Part shown: piece after piece, positions 42,187-51,310 of the stretch
How positions within the stretch are numbered: the first letter of the stretch is position 1
How the letters are laid out: every line of letters starts with the position of its first letter
NCBI RefSeq assembly: GCF_009996735.1
Contig: NZ_JAACYI010000025.1
Span: forward strand, 1 to 51,310
Origin: Cellulomonas sp. APG4
GTDB lineage: Bacteria; Actinomycetota; Actinomycetes; Actinomycetales; Cellulomonadaceae
Direction: 5' to 3'
DNA: 51,310 nt
Notes under the pieces: generated by a model
What the model saw: the letters and a program-made list of their open reading frames with translations, nothing else
The model's database searches: none
What the model was told of the DNA's origin: nothing
Program-made: the position numbers and the translations under genes

Positions 42187-44004
42187 ATGTCGCGCATCCT
42201 CTCGGCGGTCGCCTGGCCGTACGCCAACGGCCCCCGCCACATCGGTCACGTCGCCGGGTTCGGCGTCCCCTCGGACGTCTTCAGCCGCTACATGCGGATG
42301 GCGGGCCACGACGTGCTGATGGTCTCGGGGACGGACGAGCACGGCACGCCGATCCTGGTGCAGGCCGACAAGGAGGGCACCACCGCCCGCGAGCTCGCGG
42401 ACCGCGCGAACCGGGTGATCGTCGACGAGCTCGCAGCCCTCGGCTGCTCCTACGACCTGTTCACGCGCACCACGACGGCGAACCACTACGCCGTCGCGCA
42501 GGAGCTCTTCCGCCAGCTGCACGCGAACGGCTACATGGTCGCGCGGACCACGCGCGGCGCGATCTCGCCGTCGACGGGCCGCACCTTGCCCGACAGGTAC
42601 ATCGAGGGCACCTGTCCCATCTGCGGCTACACCGAGGCCCGTGGTGACCAGTGCGACAACTGCGGCAACCAGCTCGACCCGACCGAGCTCATCGACCCGC
42701 ACAGCCGCATCAACGGCGAGACCCCGCGCTTCGTCGACACCGAGCACTTCTTCCTCGACCTTCCGGCGCTCGCGGAGGCGCTCGGGGAGTGGCTCGACGG
42801 ACGCGAGGCCGCGGGCACGTGGCGGCCCAACGTCATCCGGTTCAGCCGGAACATCCTGCAGGACATCAAGCCGCGCGCGATGACGCGTGACATCGACTGG
42901 GGCATCCCCGTCCCGCTCGAGGGCTGGGCCGACAACCCCAACAAGCGGCTGTACGTGTGGTTCGACGCGGTGATCGGCTACCTCTCGGCGTCGATCGAGT
43001 GGGCGCGTCGCCTGGGCGAGCCCGAGCGGTGGCGTGAGTGGTGGAACGACCCCGAGGCCCGCTCGTACTACTTCATGGGCAAGGACAACATCACGTTCCA
43101 CTCGCAGATCTGGCCGGCCGAGCTGCTCGGCTACGCGGGTCGGGGCGAGCGGGGCGGCGAGCCCGGCGGCTACGGCGAGCTCAACCTGCCCACCGAGGTG
43201 GTCTCGAGCGAGTTCCTCACCATGGAGGGCAAGCAGTTCTCGTCCTCGCGCGGCGTCGTGATCTACCTGCGCGACGTGCTCGCGCGCTACCAGGTGGACG
43301 CGCTGCGCTACTTCATCTGCGCGGCCGGCCCGGAGAGCTCGGACTCCGACTTCACCTGGCGCGAGTTCGTCACGCGCACCAACAGCGAGCTCGTCGCCGG
43401 CTGGGGCAACCTCGTCAGCCGGACCGCGTCGATGATCGCCAAGAGCTTCGGCGAGATCCCTGCGGCGGGTGAGCTGACCGAGGCCGACGAGGCGCTGCTG
43501 GCGACCGTCCGCGAGGGCTTCACGACCGTGGGCGGGCTGATCGAGCGGCACCGCCAGCGCCAGGCCGTCGCCGAGGCGATGCGCGTGGTCGGCGAGGTCA
43601 ACCGCTACGTCTCGGACACCGCACCGTTCAAGCTCAAGGCCGACGACGAGCGTTCCCGCCTCGCGACCGTGCTGCACGTGCTCGCCCAGGCCGTCTGGGA
43701 CTGCAACACCCTGCTCGCCCCCTTCCTGCCGCACTCGTCGAACACGGTGCACCGGGTGCTGGGCGGTGACGGGGAGTTCATGCCCATGCCGCAGGTCGTC
43801 GAGGTCGAGGACCTCGACGACGGCCACGCCTACCCGGTCATCACCGGCGAGTACTCGACCACGCCCGCCTGGGCCAGCACGCCCGTGCCGGTGGGGGCGC
43901 GCGTCGAGCGGCCCACGCCGGTCTTCACCAAGCTCGACGAGTCCGTGGTCGAGACCGAGCTCGCGCGGCTGCGTCCCGACGACGGCTCCGCGGCCGGGGC
44001 CTGA
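42187..44004 (+). CDS. metG: Methionine--tRNA ligase MetG
   Basis: A 605-residue class I aminoacyl-tRNA synthetase: HIGH at about residue 18 ([11 protein letters not shown]), zinc knuckle CPICGY...CDNCG at about 143-160, KMSKS replaced by KQFSSSRG near residue 355, and an anticodon-binding helical domain to the end. It lacks the C-terminal tRNA-binding extension of E. coli MetG. The ATG at 42187 is leaderless; upstream in-frame codons do not match the family. tatD follows one base after the stop. Confidence 0.97.
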   Translation: MSRILSAVAWPYANGPRHIGHVAGFGVPSDVFSRYMRMAGHDVLMVSGTDEHGTPILVQADKEGTTARELADRANRVIVDELAALGCSYDLFTRTTTANHYAVAQELFRQLHANGYMVARTTRGAISPSTGRTLPDRYIEGTCPICGYTEARGDQCDNCGNQLDPTELIDPHSRINGETPRFVDTEHFFLDLPALAEALGEWLDGREAAGTWRPNVIRFSRNILQDIKPRAMTRDIDWGIPVPLEGWADNPNKRLYVWFDAVIGYLSASIEWARRLGEPERWREWWNDPEARSYYFMGKDNITFHSQIWPAELLGYAGRGERGGEPGGYGELNLPTEVVSSEFLTMEGKQFSSSRGVVIYLRDVLARYQVDALRYFICAAGPESSDSDFTWREFVTRTNSELVAGWGNLVSRTASMIAKSFGEIPAAGELTEADEALLATVREGFTTVGGLIERHRQRQAVAEAMRVVGEVNRYVSDTAPFKLKADDERSRLATVLHVLAQAVWDCNTLLAPFLPHSSNTVHRVLGGDGEFMPMPQVVEVEDLDDGHAYPVITGEYSTTPAWASTPVPVGARVERPTPVFTKLDESVVETELARLRPDDGSAAGA

Positions 44005-44005
44005 C

Positions 44006-44950
44006 GTGGCGCGCCGGCCGCGCGACGTCTCCTGGCCGCCGGACCCCGAGCCGCTGCCGTCCCCGCTCGTCGACGACCACACCCACCTCGACGCCGTGGT
44101 TGGCGGCACGGGGCCGGGCGGGTGGTCCGGCGCCCCGGTGACGACGCCGTCGGCCGGTGGGCCCGAGGTGCGTGCGCACCTGGCGCGGGCGGCCGCGGCC
44201 GGCGTCACGCGGCTGGTGCAGATCGGCTGCGACCTCGACGCCGTGCCCTGGACGCTCGAGGCTCTCGACGCCCACCCCGAGCTGCTGGGCGGCGTCGCGA
44301 TCCACCCCAACGAGGCGGTGCTGCACGCGGGCGTCCGTGAGGTCGCTCCCGACGGGCTCGACCCGGATCCGCAGCCTCGGCACGCCATCTCCCTCGACGA
44401 CGCGATGGCGACGGTCGCCGCAGCGGCCCGGCACCCCCGCGTGCGCGTGGTCGGCGAGACGGGGCTCGACTTCTTCCGTGCAGGCGACCAGGGCCGGGCG
44501 GTCCAGCGTGAGGCGTTCCGCGCGCACGTCGCGCTGGCGAAGGAGCTCGGTCTCGCTCTGCAGATCCACGATCGGGACGCCCATGACGCGGTGCTCGAGG
44601 TGCTCGAGGCCGACGGTGCGCCCGAGCGGACCGTCTTCCACTGCTTCTCCGGTGACGCCGCGATGGCCCGGCACTGCGCCGAGCAGGGCTGGTACCTGTC
44701 GTTCGCAGGGCCCGTGACGTTCGCCGCGAACGACGGCCTCCGGGCGGCGCTGCGCGAGACCCCGGCGTCGCAGCTGCTGCTCGAGACCGACGCCCCCTAC
44801 CTGACGCCCCACCCCTTCCGCGGACGTCCGAACGGGCCGTACCTGGTCGCCGCGACCGCGCGTCGGGTCGCCGAGGAGCTCGACCTCGACCTCGAGGAGC
44901 TCTGCCGGACCGTCTCGCGCACCGCCGAGCAGGTCTACGGTCCCTGGTGA
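44006..44950 (+). CDS. tatD: TatD-family metal-dependent deoxyribonuclease
   Basis: A 314-residue TIM-barrel nuclease with all metal ligands: HTHLD, E in VGETGLDFF, H in QIHDRDAH, H in FHCFSG and D in LETDAPYLTP. TatD enzymes cut DNA 3'-5' and are linked to repair. The N-terminus is about 25 residues longer than E. coli TatD, and a 30-residue Gly/Pro insert sits after HTHLD. The GTG start lies one base after metG; metG-tatD is a widespread pair. Confidence 0.95.
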   Translation: MARRPRDVSWPPDPEPLPSPLVDDHTHLDAVVGGTGPGGWSGAPVTTPSAGGPEVRAHLARAAAAGVTRLVQIGCDLDAVPWTLEALDAHPELLGGVAIHPNEAVLHAGVREVAPDGLDPDPQPRHAISLDDAMATVAAAARHPRVRVVGETGLDFFRAGDQGRAVQREAFRAHVALAKELGLALQIHDRDAHDAVLEVLEADGAPERTVFHCFSGDAAMARHCAEQGWYLSFAGPVTFAANDGLRAALRETPASQLLLETDAPYLTPHPFRGRPNGPYLVAATARRVAEELDLDLEELCRTVSRTAEQVYGPW

Positions 44951-44978
44951 CGCGTCCGGTGCGGTGCCCACGCGTGCG

Positions 44979-45011
44979 CCGTCGGGCCGCCGTCGCGGCG
45001 TCACCCGACGG
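44979..45011 (+). terminator. two-stem hairpin after tatD
   Basis: Outer stem CCGTCGGG/CCCGACGG and inner stem CGCCG-TCG-CGGCG, 28 bp past the stop codon. Confidence 0.7.
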
Positions 45012-45040
45012 GTGCCTACCGGCGGGGCCCGTGGCTGGGC

Positions 45041-45046
45041 TACGGT
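45041..45046 (+). promoter_or_regulatory. -10 TACGGT of DUF348-G5 gene
   Basis: TACGGT sits in GGCTACGGTCACATGT, 14 of 16 bases the same as the segment before rpfB at 46402-46417. The start codon lies about 55 nt downstream. Confidence 0.5.
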
Positions 45047-45107
45047 CACATGTGCCGTGCCCGGCTGGTCGGGGCGGCGACCCTGCCCCCGGACGGACGG
45101 AGCCCTC

Positions 45108-46301
45108 GTGCCGCACGTGCTCGTGAGCCGGACCGTGGTCCGTGCGCGCGCGCACCGACGCACCGTGGCCCAGGCCCTTGTCCTGTCGCTCGTCGTCGCG
45201 GGGACCGCGGCGTTCGCGAGCCTGCACAAGACCGTGACGCTCGACGTCGACGGCGACGTCCGGACGGTCTCGGCGTTCGGTCGGACGGTGGGGGACGTGC
45301 TCGAAGCCCACGACGTCGTCGTCGGCCCGCGTGACCTCGTGAGCCCGGGGACGGCCGACGTGGTCGGGACACGGCAGACCGTCGTCGTGCGCCACGGGCG
45401 CGAGGTGGACGTGGTGGTCGACGGCGACCAGCGCACCGTGTGGACCACGGCCCTCACGGTCGAGGAGATGGTGGCGGAGCTGGGCCTGCGGGACCAGGCC
45501 GTCCGCACCTCGGCCTCGCGGTCGTCGGTGCTCGGGCGCGAGCCGCTCGCGGTGTCGACCGTCAAGACGGTCCACGTCGCCGCCGACGGCGCGACGCAGG
45601 ACCTGACCACCCAGGCCGCGACCGTGCGCGAGGTCCTGGTCGAGGCGGGCGTGGTGCTCGGTCCGTACGACAGGCTCTCGGCCCCGCTCGACTCGGCGGT
45701 CGCGGACGGCATGGTCGTGCTCGTCACGCGCGTCCGCACCGAGACGCGCTCCGAGCGCACCGAGACGCCGTTCGCGACCGTGCGCGAGGACGACCCGCGC
45801 CTCGTCGAGGGGCGCGAGGTGGTCGAGGTCGAGGGCCGCACCGGCGTGAGCGTGACCACCTTCGTCGCGCAGCTCGTGGGTGACGAGGAGGTCGGCCGCA
45901 CGGTGCTCGCGGAGTCGGTCGTCACCGCGCCGGTCGACCAGGTGGTGCGCGTCGGGACCATGACCATGCCGGACCCGGCCGACCTCCCTTCGGTCGAACC
46001 CGGGACCGCGCGTGCGATCGGCCTCGAGATGACGCTCGCGCGCGGCTGGGACGAGGCCGAGTTCGCGTGCCTCGACAACCTGTGGACCAAGGAGAGCGGC
46101 TGGCGCACCACGGCCGAGAACCGCTCGAGCGGCGCGTACGGGATCCCCCAGGCACTGCCCGGCTCGAAGATGGCGTCGGCCGGTGACGACTGGCGCACCA
46201 ACCCGGCGACCCAGATCGCGTGGGGCCTCGGCTACATCGAGAACCGCTACGACACCCCGTGCGGCGCCTGGAGCTTCTTCCTCTCGCGCAACTACTACTG
46301 A
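45108..46301 (+). CDS. DUF348-G5 cell-wall lytic protein with lysozyme-like domain
   Basis: A 397-residue exported protein: signal anchor at about 15-38, three DUF348 repeats (HKTVTLDVDGDVRTV, REVDVVVDGDQRTV, KTVHVAADGATQDL), a G5 domain at about 205-285, and a C-terminal transglycosylase/lysozyme-like domain with a probable catalytic Glu in LWTKESGWRTTAENRSS and QIAWGLGYIENRY. This end is the SLT/aggregation-promoting type, not the Rpf domain. GTG 45108 is preferred for its GGACGGAG; GTG 45057 is an alternative. It precedes rpfB as a diverged duplicate. Confidence 0.87.
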   Translation: MPHVLVSRTVVRARAHRRTVAQALVLSLVVAGTAAFASLHKTVTLDVDGDVRTVSAFGRTVGDVLEAHDVVVGPRDLVSPGTADVVGTRQTVVVRHGREVDVVVDGDQRTVWTTALTVEEMVAELGLRDQAVRTSASRSSVLGREPLAVSTVKTVHVAADGATQDLTTQAATVREVLVEAGVVLGPYDRLSAPLDSAVADGMVVLVTRVRTETRSERTETPFATVREDDPRLVEGREVVEVEGRTGVSVTTFVAQLVGDEEVGRTVLAESVVTAPVDQVVRVGTMTMPDPADLPSVEPGTARAIGLEMTLARGWDEAEFACLDNLWTKESGWRTTAENRSSGAYGIPQALPGSKMASAGDDWRTNPATQIAWGLGYIENRYDTPCGAWSFFLSRNYY

Positions 46302-46587
46302 CCTGTCCGGCGCACCCGCGCCGAGCCGGTCGCAAGCGGGTCACGCGAGCGCGTCAGCACCGCGTCAGGCTGCCCACCGGTTGGCCCAAGGTCACGAACC
46401 GGTTACGGTCGCATGTCGCTGCCGGGGCCTCCCGGTGGTCGCACCCCGGTCGCCCCCGGTCCTCGAGGGCACCGACCGACGGCCGGATCAGGGTCCGGGC
46501 CAGCCCGGCGCCACGGCGCCGCACCCCTCACGGGCTGAGCCGCGCAGCACCCTGTGCCCGGACAGGACGACGTCAGGACTCCACTTC
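46302..46587. other. rpfB leader and promoter region
   Basis: -35 TTGGCC (46381-46386), 17-nt spacer, -10 TACGGT (46404-46409), then a leader of about 170 nt of GC-rich, self-complementary sequence before the GTG. CCGGTT/AACCGG (46377-46382, 46397-46402) flank the -35. Direct repeats GTCAC-N6-GTTAC (46391-46406) have the 11-bp period of OmpR-type sites. Confidence 0.55.
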
Positions 46588-47814
46588 GTGATCGTGCTCG
46601 ACTCCCTCCGCCGCGCACTCGGACGCGGGGACTCCCCGACCCCCTCGACCTCCACCGATGCGCCCGCCCCGCCCCTCCGCCACCGGCGCGCGCTGCAGAT
46701 CGGCGCCCTCGCCACGGCGCTCGCGCTCGTCTCGGGCGGCTCGCTCGCGTACGCGGCCGCCCACAAGACCGTGACGCTCGACGTCGACGGCGAGGTCACC
46801 CAGGTGACCACGTTCGCCGGGAGCGTCGCGGGCGTCATCACCGCCGAGGGCCTGGAGATCGGCACCCGCGACGTCGTGGCCCCCGAGCCCGGGGCCGGCC
46901 TGCGCGACGGCGACGAGATCGTCGTCCGGCACGCGCGGCAGGTCGAGGTGCTCACCGACGGCGAGCAGGAGCACCTGTGGACCACGGCGCTCAGCGCCGA
47001 CGACGTCCTGGCCTCGCTCGCCGAGCGCGGCGACGACGTGCGGCTGGTCGCCTCGCGCTCGGCCGCCGACGGCCGTGCCGAGCTCGGGCTGCGCCTCGCG
47101 GTCGACGGTCCCGTCCAGGTGGTCGCCGACGGTCAGACCCACGCCGTCGACGACGGCTCCGTGGGGCTCGCCACGGTCCTCACGGACCTCGGCATCGAGG
47201 TCGGCGAGCTCGACCGCGTGACGGTCGTGCGGCCCGAGGGCGACACGCCCCTCACGGTGCAGGTCCAGCGCGTCGTCGCCGAGGAGGTCGTCACGACCAC
47301 CGCGATCCCGTTCGAGAAGACGAGCGAGAAGACGGACGAGCTCTACAAGGGGCAGTCCGAGGTCGCCGTCGAGGGCGTCGAGGGCACGCGCGAGACCGTC
47401 CACCGTGTCGTGACCGTCGACGGCGCCGAGGAGTCCCGGCTGCTCCTCAGCGACACCGTGACCACCGAGCCCGTCACCCAGGTGACCCACGTGGGCACCA
47501 AGGCGCGCCCCGCGCCCCGGCCCACCACCTCGTCGTCCTCCTCGTCCTCGTCGGGCGGCAGCAGCTCGGTGGGCGGTGACGTGTGGGCCGCGCTCGCGCA
47601 GTGCGAGTCGGGCGGCAACCCCTCGATCGTCTCGAGCAACGGGCTCTACCACGGCCTCTACCAGTTCTCGGTGGGCACGTGGCAGTCGGTCGGCGGCAGC
47701 GGTCTGCCGTCGCAGGCCTCGCCCGCCGAGCAGACCAAGCGCGCGAAGATGCTGCAGGCGCGCTCGGGCTGGGGCCAGTGGCCCGCCTGCTCGTCCAAGC
47801 TCGGCCTGCGCTGA
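46588..47814 (+). CDS. rpfB: Resuscitation-promoting factor RpfB
   Basis: A 408-residue secreted muralytic protein: signal anchor at about 30-55, DUF348 repeats, a G5 domain (about 225-300), a Ser-rich linker, and a C-terminal Rpf domain with catalytic Glu in ALAQCESGGNP and GLYQFSVGTWQSVGG, with paired cysteines. Rpf cleaves peptidoglycan glycan strands and promotes exit from dormancy. GTG 46588 follows AGGA. tatD-rpfB-ksgA-ispE is the M. tuberculosis Rv1008-Rv1011 order, here with one extra paralogue before rpfB. Confidence 0.95.
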   Translation: MIVLDSLRRALGRGDSPTPSTSTDAPAPPLRHRRALQIGALATALALVSGGSLAYAAAHKTVTLDVDGEVTQVTTFAGSVAGVITAEGLEIGTRDVVAPEPGAGLRDGDEIVVRHARQVEVLTDGEQEHLWTTALSADDVLASLAERGDDVRLVASRSAADGRAELGLRLAVDGPVQVVADGQTHAVDDGSVGLATVLTDLGIEVGELDRVTVVRPEGDTPLTVQVQRVVAEEVVTTTAIPFEKTSEKTDELYKGQSEVAVEGVEGTRETVHRVVTVDGAEESRLLLSDTVTTEPVTQVTHVGTKARPAPRPTTSSSSSSSSGGSSSVGGDVWAALAQCESGGNPSIVSSNGLYHGLYQFSVGTWQSVGGSGLPSQASPAEQTKRAKMLQARSGWGQWPACSSKLGLR

Positions 47815-47828
47815 GCCGCACGTCCCGC

Positions 47829-47868
47829 ACGACGACGCCCGCCGGTGGAACCCGGCGGGCGTCGTCGT
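47829..47868 (+). terminator. 17-bp hairpin after rpfB
   Basis: Perfect arms 47829-47845 and 47852-47868 around a 6-nt loop, 14 bp past the stop. Confidence 0.85.
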
Positions 47869-47903
47869 ACCGGGACCGGACTGCCCGGACCATCGCGCGG
47901 GCC

Positions 47904-47909
47904 TAGGCT
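47904..47909 (+). promoter_or_regulatory. leaderless -10 TAGGCT of ksgA
   Basis: TAGGCT ends 7 nt before the GTG at 47917. Confidence 0.65.
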
Positions 47910-47916
47910 CTCGGGC

Positions 47917-48792
47917 GTGAACGACTCCCTGCTCGGCCCCTCCCAGGTGCGTGACCTCGCCGGACGCCTGGGTGTGCGCCCCACCAAGAGCTGGGGGCAG
48001 AACTTCGTCGTGGACGCCGGCACGGTGCGGCGGATCGTGCGCACCGCCGGCGTCGGGCCGGGTGAGCACGTGGTCGAGGTCGGCCCGGGGCTGGGCTCGC
48101 TCACGCTCGGGCTGCTCGAGGCCGGGGCGCACGTCGTGGCGATCGAGGTGGACCCGCTGCTCGCGGAGGCCCTGCCCGCCACGGTGGCCGAGCGAGCGCC
48201 GGGCTCCGCGGGCCGCCTCACCGTGCTCCCCGCCGACGCCCTGACCGTCACCGACCTCCCCGGGGAGGCCCCGACGGCGCTCGTGGCGAACCTCCCGTAC
48301 AACGTGGCCGTGCCGGTGCTCCTGTCGTTCCTCGCGCGCTTCACCTCGCTCGAGCGGGTGCTCGTCATGGTCCAGGCGGAGGTCGCCGACAGGCTCGTGG
48401 CCCCGCCCGGCTCGCGCACCTACGGCATCCCGTCGGCCAAGGCCGCGTGGTATGCGAGCGCGCGGCGCGCGGGCTCGATCGGCCGGGCCGTGTTCTGGCC
48501 GGTGCCACGGGTCGACTCGGCGCTCGTGGCGCTCGAGCGCCGCGACCCGCCCCGCACGACGGCCTCACGTGAGCAGGTGTTCACCGTGGTCGACGCCGCG
48601 TTCGCGCAGCGGCGCAAGATGCTGCGCTCGGCGCTCGCCGGGCTCGCGGGCTCGAGCGCGCAGGCCGAGCGCGCGCTCGTGGCCGCCGGGGTGCGGCCCG
48701 ACGTCCGAGGTGAGCAGCTCGACATCGAGGCGTTCGCGCGGATCGCCGAGCACCTCGTCGTCCCGGCCGACGTGCGAGAGTGGGACGGATGA
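47917..48792 (+). CDS. ksgA: 16S rRNA A1518/A1519 dimethyltransferase KsgA (RsmA)
   Basis: A 291-residue SAM-dependent methyltransferase that dimethylates two adenines in helix 45 and checks 30S maturation. [10 protein letters not shown], the SAM motif [12 protein letters not shown], acidic IEVDP and the catalytic NLPYNVAVP are present, then a C-terminal helical domain with [12 protein letters not shown]. Starts with a leaderless GTG. It overlaps ispE by ATGA. Confidence 0.96.
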   Translation: MNDSLLGPSQVRDLAGRLGVRPTKSWGQNFVVDAGTVRRIVRTAGVGPGEHVVEVGPGLGSLTLGLLEAGAHVVAIEVDPLLAEALPATVAERAPGSAGRLTVLPADALTVTDLPGEAPTALVANLPYNVAVPVLLSFLARFTSLERVLVMVQAEVADRLVAPPGSRTYGIPSAKAAWYASARRAGSIGRAVFWPVPRVDSALVALERRDPPRTTASREQVFTVVDAAFAQRRKMLRSALAGLAGSSAQAERALVAAGVRPDVRGEQLDIEAFARIAEHLVVPADVREWDG

Positions 48793-49735
48793 GTCCTCGA
48801 CCAGCCGCCGACGGCGTGCGCGTGCGCGCGCCCGGCAAGATCAACCTGACCCTCGGCGTCGGCAGGCGCCGCGAGGACGGCTACCACCCCCTCGCGACGG
48901 TGTTCCAGGCGGTCTCTGCCTTCGAGGACGTCACGGCGTGGCCGGCCGAGGACCGGACTGTCACGGTGAGCGGCCTGCACGCCGAGCACGTCCCGACCGA
49001 CGGTGCCAACCTCGCGCTCCAGGCCGCCGACCTGCTCGCGCGCATCACGGGCGTGGACGAGGGCGTCGCGCTGCACCTGCACAAGGGCGTCCCGGTCGCG
49101 GGGGGCATGGGCGGCGGCTCGGCCGACGCCGCCGCCACCCTGGTGGCCTGCGACGCGCTGTGGCGCACGGGGATGAGCCGTGCCGAGCTCACGGAGCTGG
49201 GCGCGCAGCTCGGCGCCGACGTGCCCTTCGCGCTGGCGGGGCAGACCGCCGTCGGCAGGGGCCGCGGCGACGCGCTGAGCCCGGCGATGACCCGGGGCGA
49301 GTACCACTGGACCCTCGCGCTGCGCAGCGACGGGCTCTCGACCGCGCGCGCCTACGGGGTCTTCGACGAGCTCCTCGCGGGGGCCGTCGACGACGAGCCC
49401 GACGTCGATCCGGCCGTCATGCGGGCCCTGCGGGCGGGTGACCTCCCGGCGCTCGGCGCGGCCCTCTCGAACGACCTCCAGGCCGCGGCGCTCGAGGTCG
49501 CACCCGAGATCGCCGAGACCCTCGCGGTCGCCGAGGACGCGGGCGCGCTCGGGGTCGTCGTGAGCGGTTCGGGCCCCACGGTCGCGGCGCTCGCGCGCTC
49601 GCAGCACCAGGCCCTCGCGATCGCGGCCGCGATCACCGCGGCCGGCGTCGCCGACGACGTGATGTGCGTGAGCGGCCCCGTGGCGGGCGCCAGGGTCATC
49701 GGTACCGAGGTGCGTGCGGCCGAGGAACGCGGCTG

Positions 49736-49736
<1 letters not shown>
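48789..49736 (+). CDS. ispE: 4-diphosphocytidyl-2-C-methyl-D-erythritol kinase IspE
   Basis: A 315-residue GHMP kinase of the MEP isoprenoid pathway, phosphorylating [16 protein letters not shown] and [12 protein letters not shown] at the N-terminus, the phosphate-binding loop [16 protein letters not shown], and the C-terminal [12 protein letters not shown] are clear. ATG 48789 overlaps the ksgA stop, and its own stop overlaps the ABC-F start, so ksgA-ispE-ABC-F are one coupled operon. Its isoprenoid product feeds the polyprenyl carrier used by Pmt. Confidence 0.96.

Positions 49737-51310
<1,574 letters not shown>

Noticed and set aside
46413-46538. 41-codon upstream frame in the rpfB leader
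   Set aside because: Pro/Gly/Arg-rich, without ribosome-binding site, and only 3 nt after the -10 box; no sign of selection as a peptide.
46410-46587. ydaO (c-di-AMP) riboswitch before rpfB
   Set aside because: Actinobacterial rpf genes can have this riboswitch, but I could not find its conserved core in this leader.

Overview
The window is very GC-rich DNA with GTG starts, leaderless -10 boxes (TAnnnT placed 6-8 nt before the start codon) and a gene order shared with Mycobacterium tuberculosis (mscL ... FmdB/Ruc protein, folate cyclo-ligase, galU, moeA/glp, rimJ, small membrane protein; then pmt, rsmI, metG, tatD, rpfB, ksgA, ispE). Together with a large carbohydrate-enzyme content this points to an actinobacterium of the Micrococcales, most like Cellulomonadaceae. 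Genus is inference from memory of the families, not from a search.

Region 1 (1-15066) is a carbohydrate-utilisation block. A secreted GH68 levansucrase and a LacI repressor lie on the minus strand with a perfect LacI-type operator between them. Next comes a tightly coupled plus-strand operon: LacI regulator, then lipoprotein sugar-binding protein, two ABC permeases, a 1147-residue GH94-type phosphorylase, a GH3 beta-glucosidase and a secreted PF10091 (GH144-like) glucanase, ended by a strong hairpin. The phosphorylase length and the order SBP-permease-permease-GH94-GH3 match the beta-1,2-glucan (sophorooligosaccharide) locus of Listeria innocua, so I read it as a beta-1,2-glucan pathway: secreted endo-cleavage, import, phosphorolysis to glucose-1-phosphate, and hydrolysis of the short remainder. 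The regulator gene and the transporter gene carry the same operator in the same position relative to the -10 box.

Region 2 (15100-21370) is a mixed set: YibE/F membrane protein, a divergent TetR / metallo-beta-lactamase-fold pair, a lipoprotein serine hydrolase, a small GNAT, a DUF2254 membrane protein and a lipoprotein.

Region 3 (21770-35354) holds a 1458-residue protein laid out like an SF1 helicase plus nuclease but lacking the key catalytic residues of both; a small conserved protein; mscL; an SAF-domain protein; a Ruc/FmdB zinc-ribbon chaperone under a CIRCE-like element; a penicillin-acylase-family hydrolase; folate cyclo-ligase; and galU-moeA(glp)-rimJ-membrane protein, which resembles the corynebacterial Glp/GlpR cell-division locus.

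Region 4 (35410-51310) starts with tRNA-Ala(CGC), whose 3' end is duplicated 109 bp downstream. It continues with divergent pmt and rsmI, a divergent flavin split-barrel / MocR pair, a nicotinamidase, an AbiEi-DUF559 protein, metG-tatD, two DUF348-G5 cell-wall lytic proteins (one lysozyme-like, one RpfB), and ksgA-ispE-ABC-F, the last cut by the window end.
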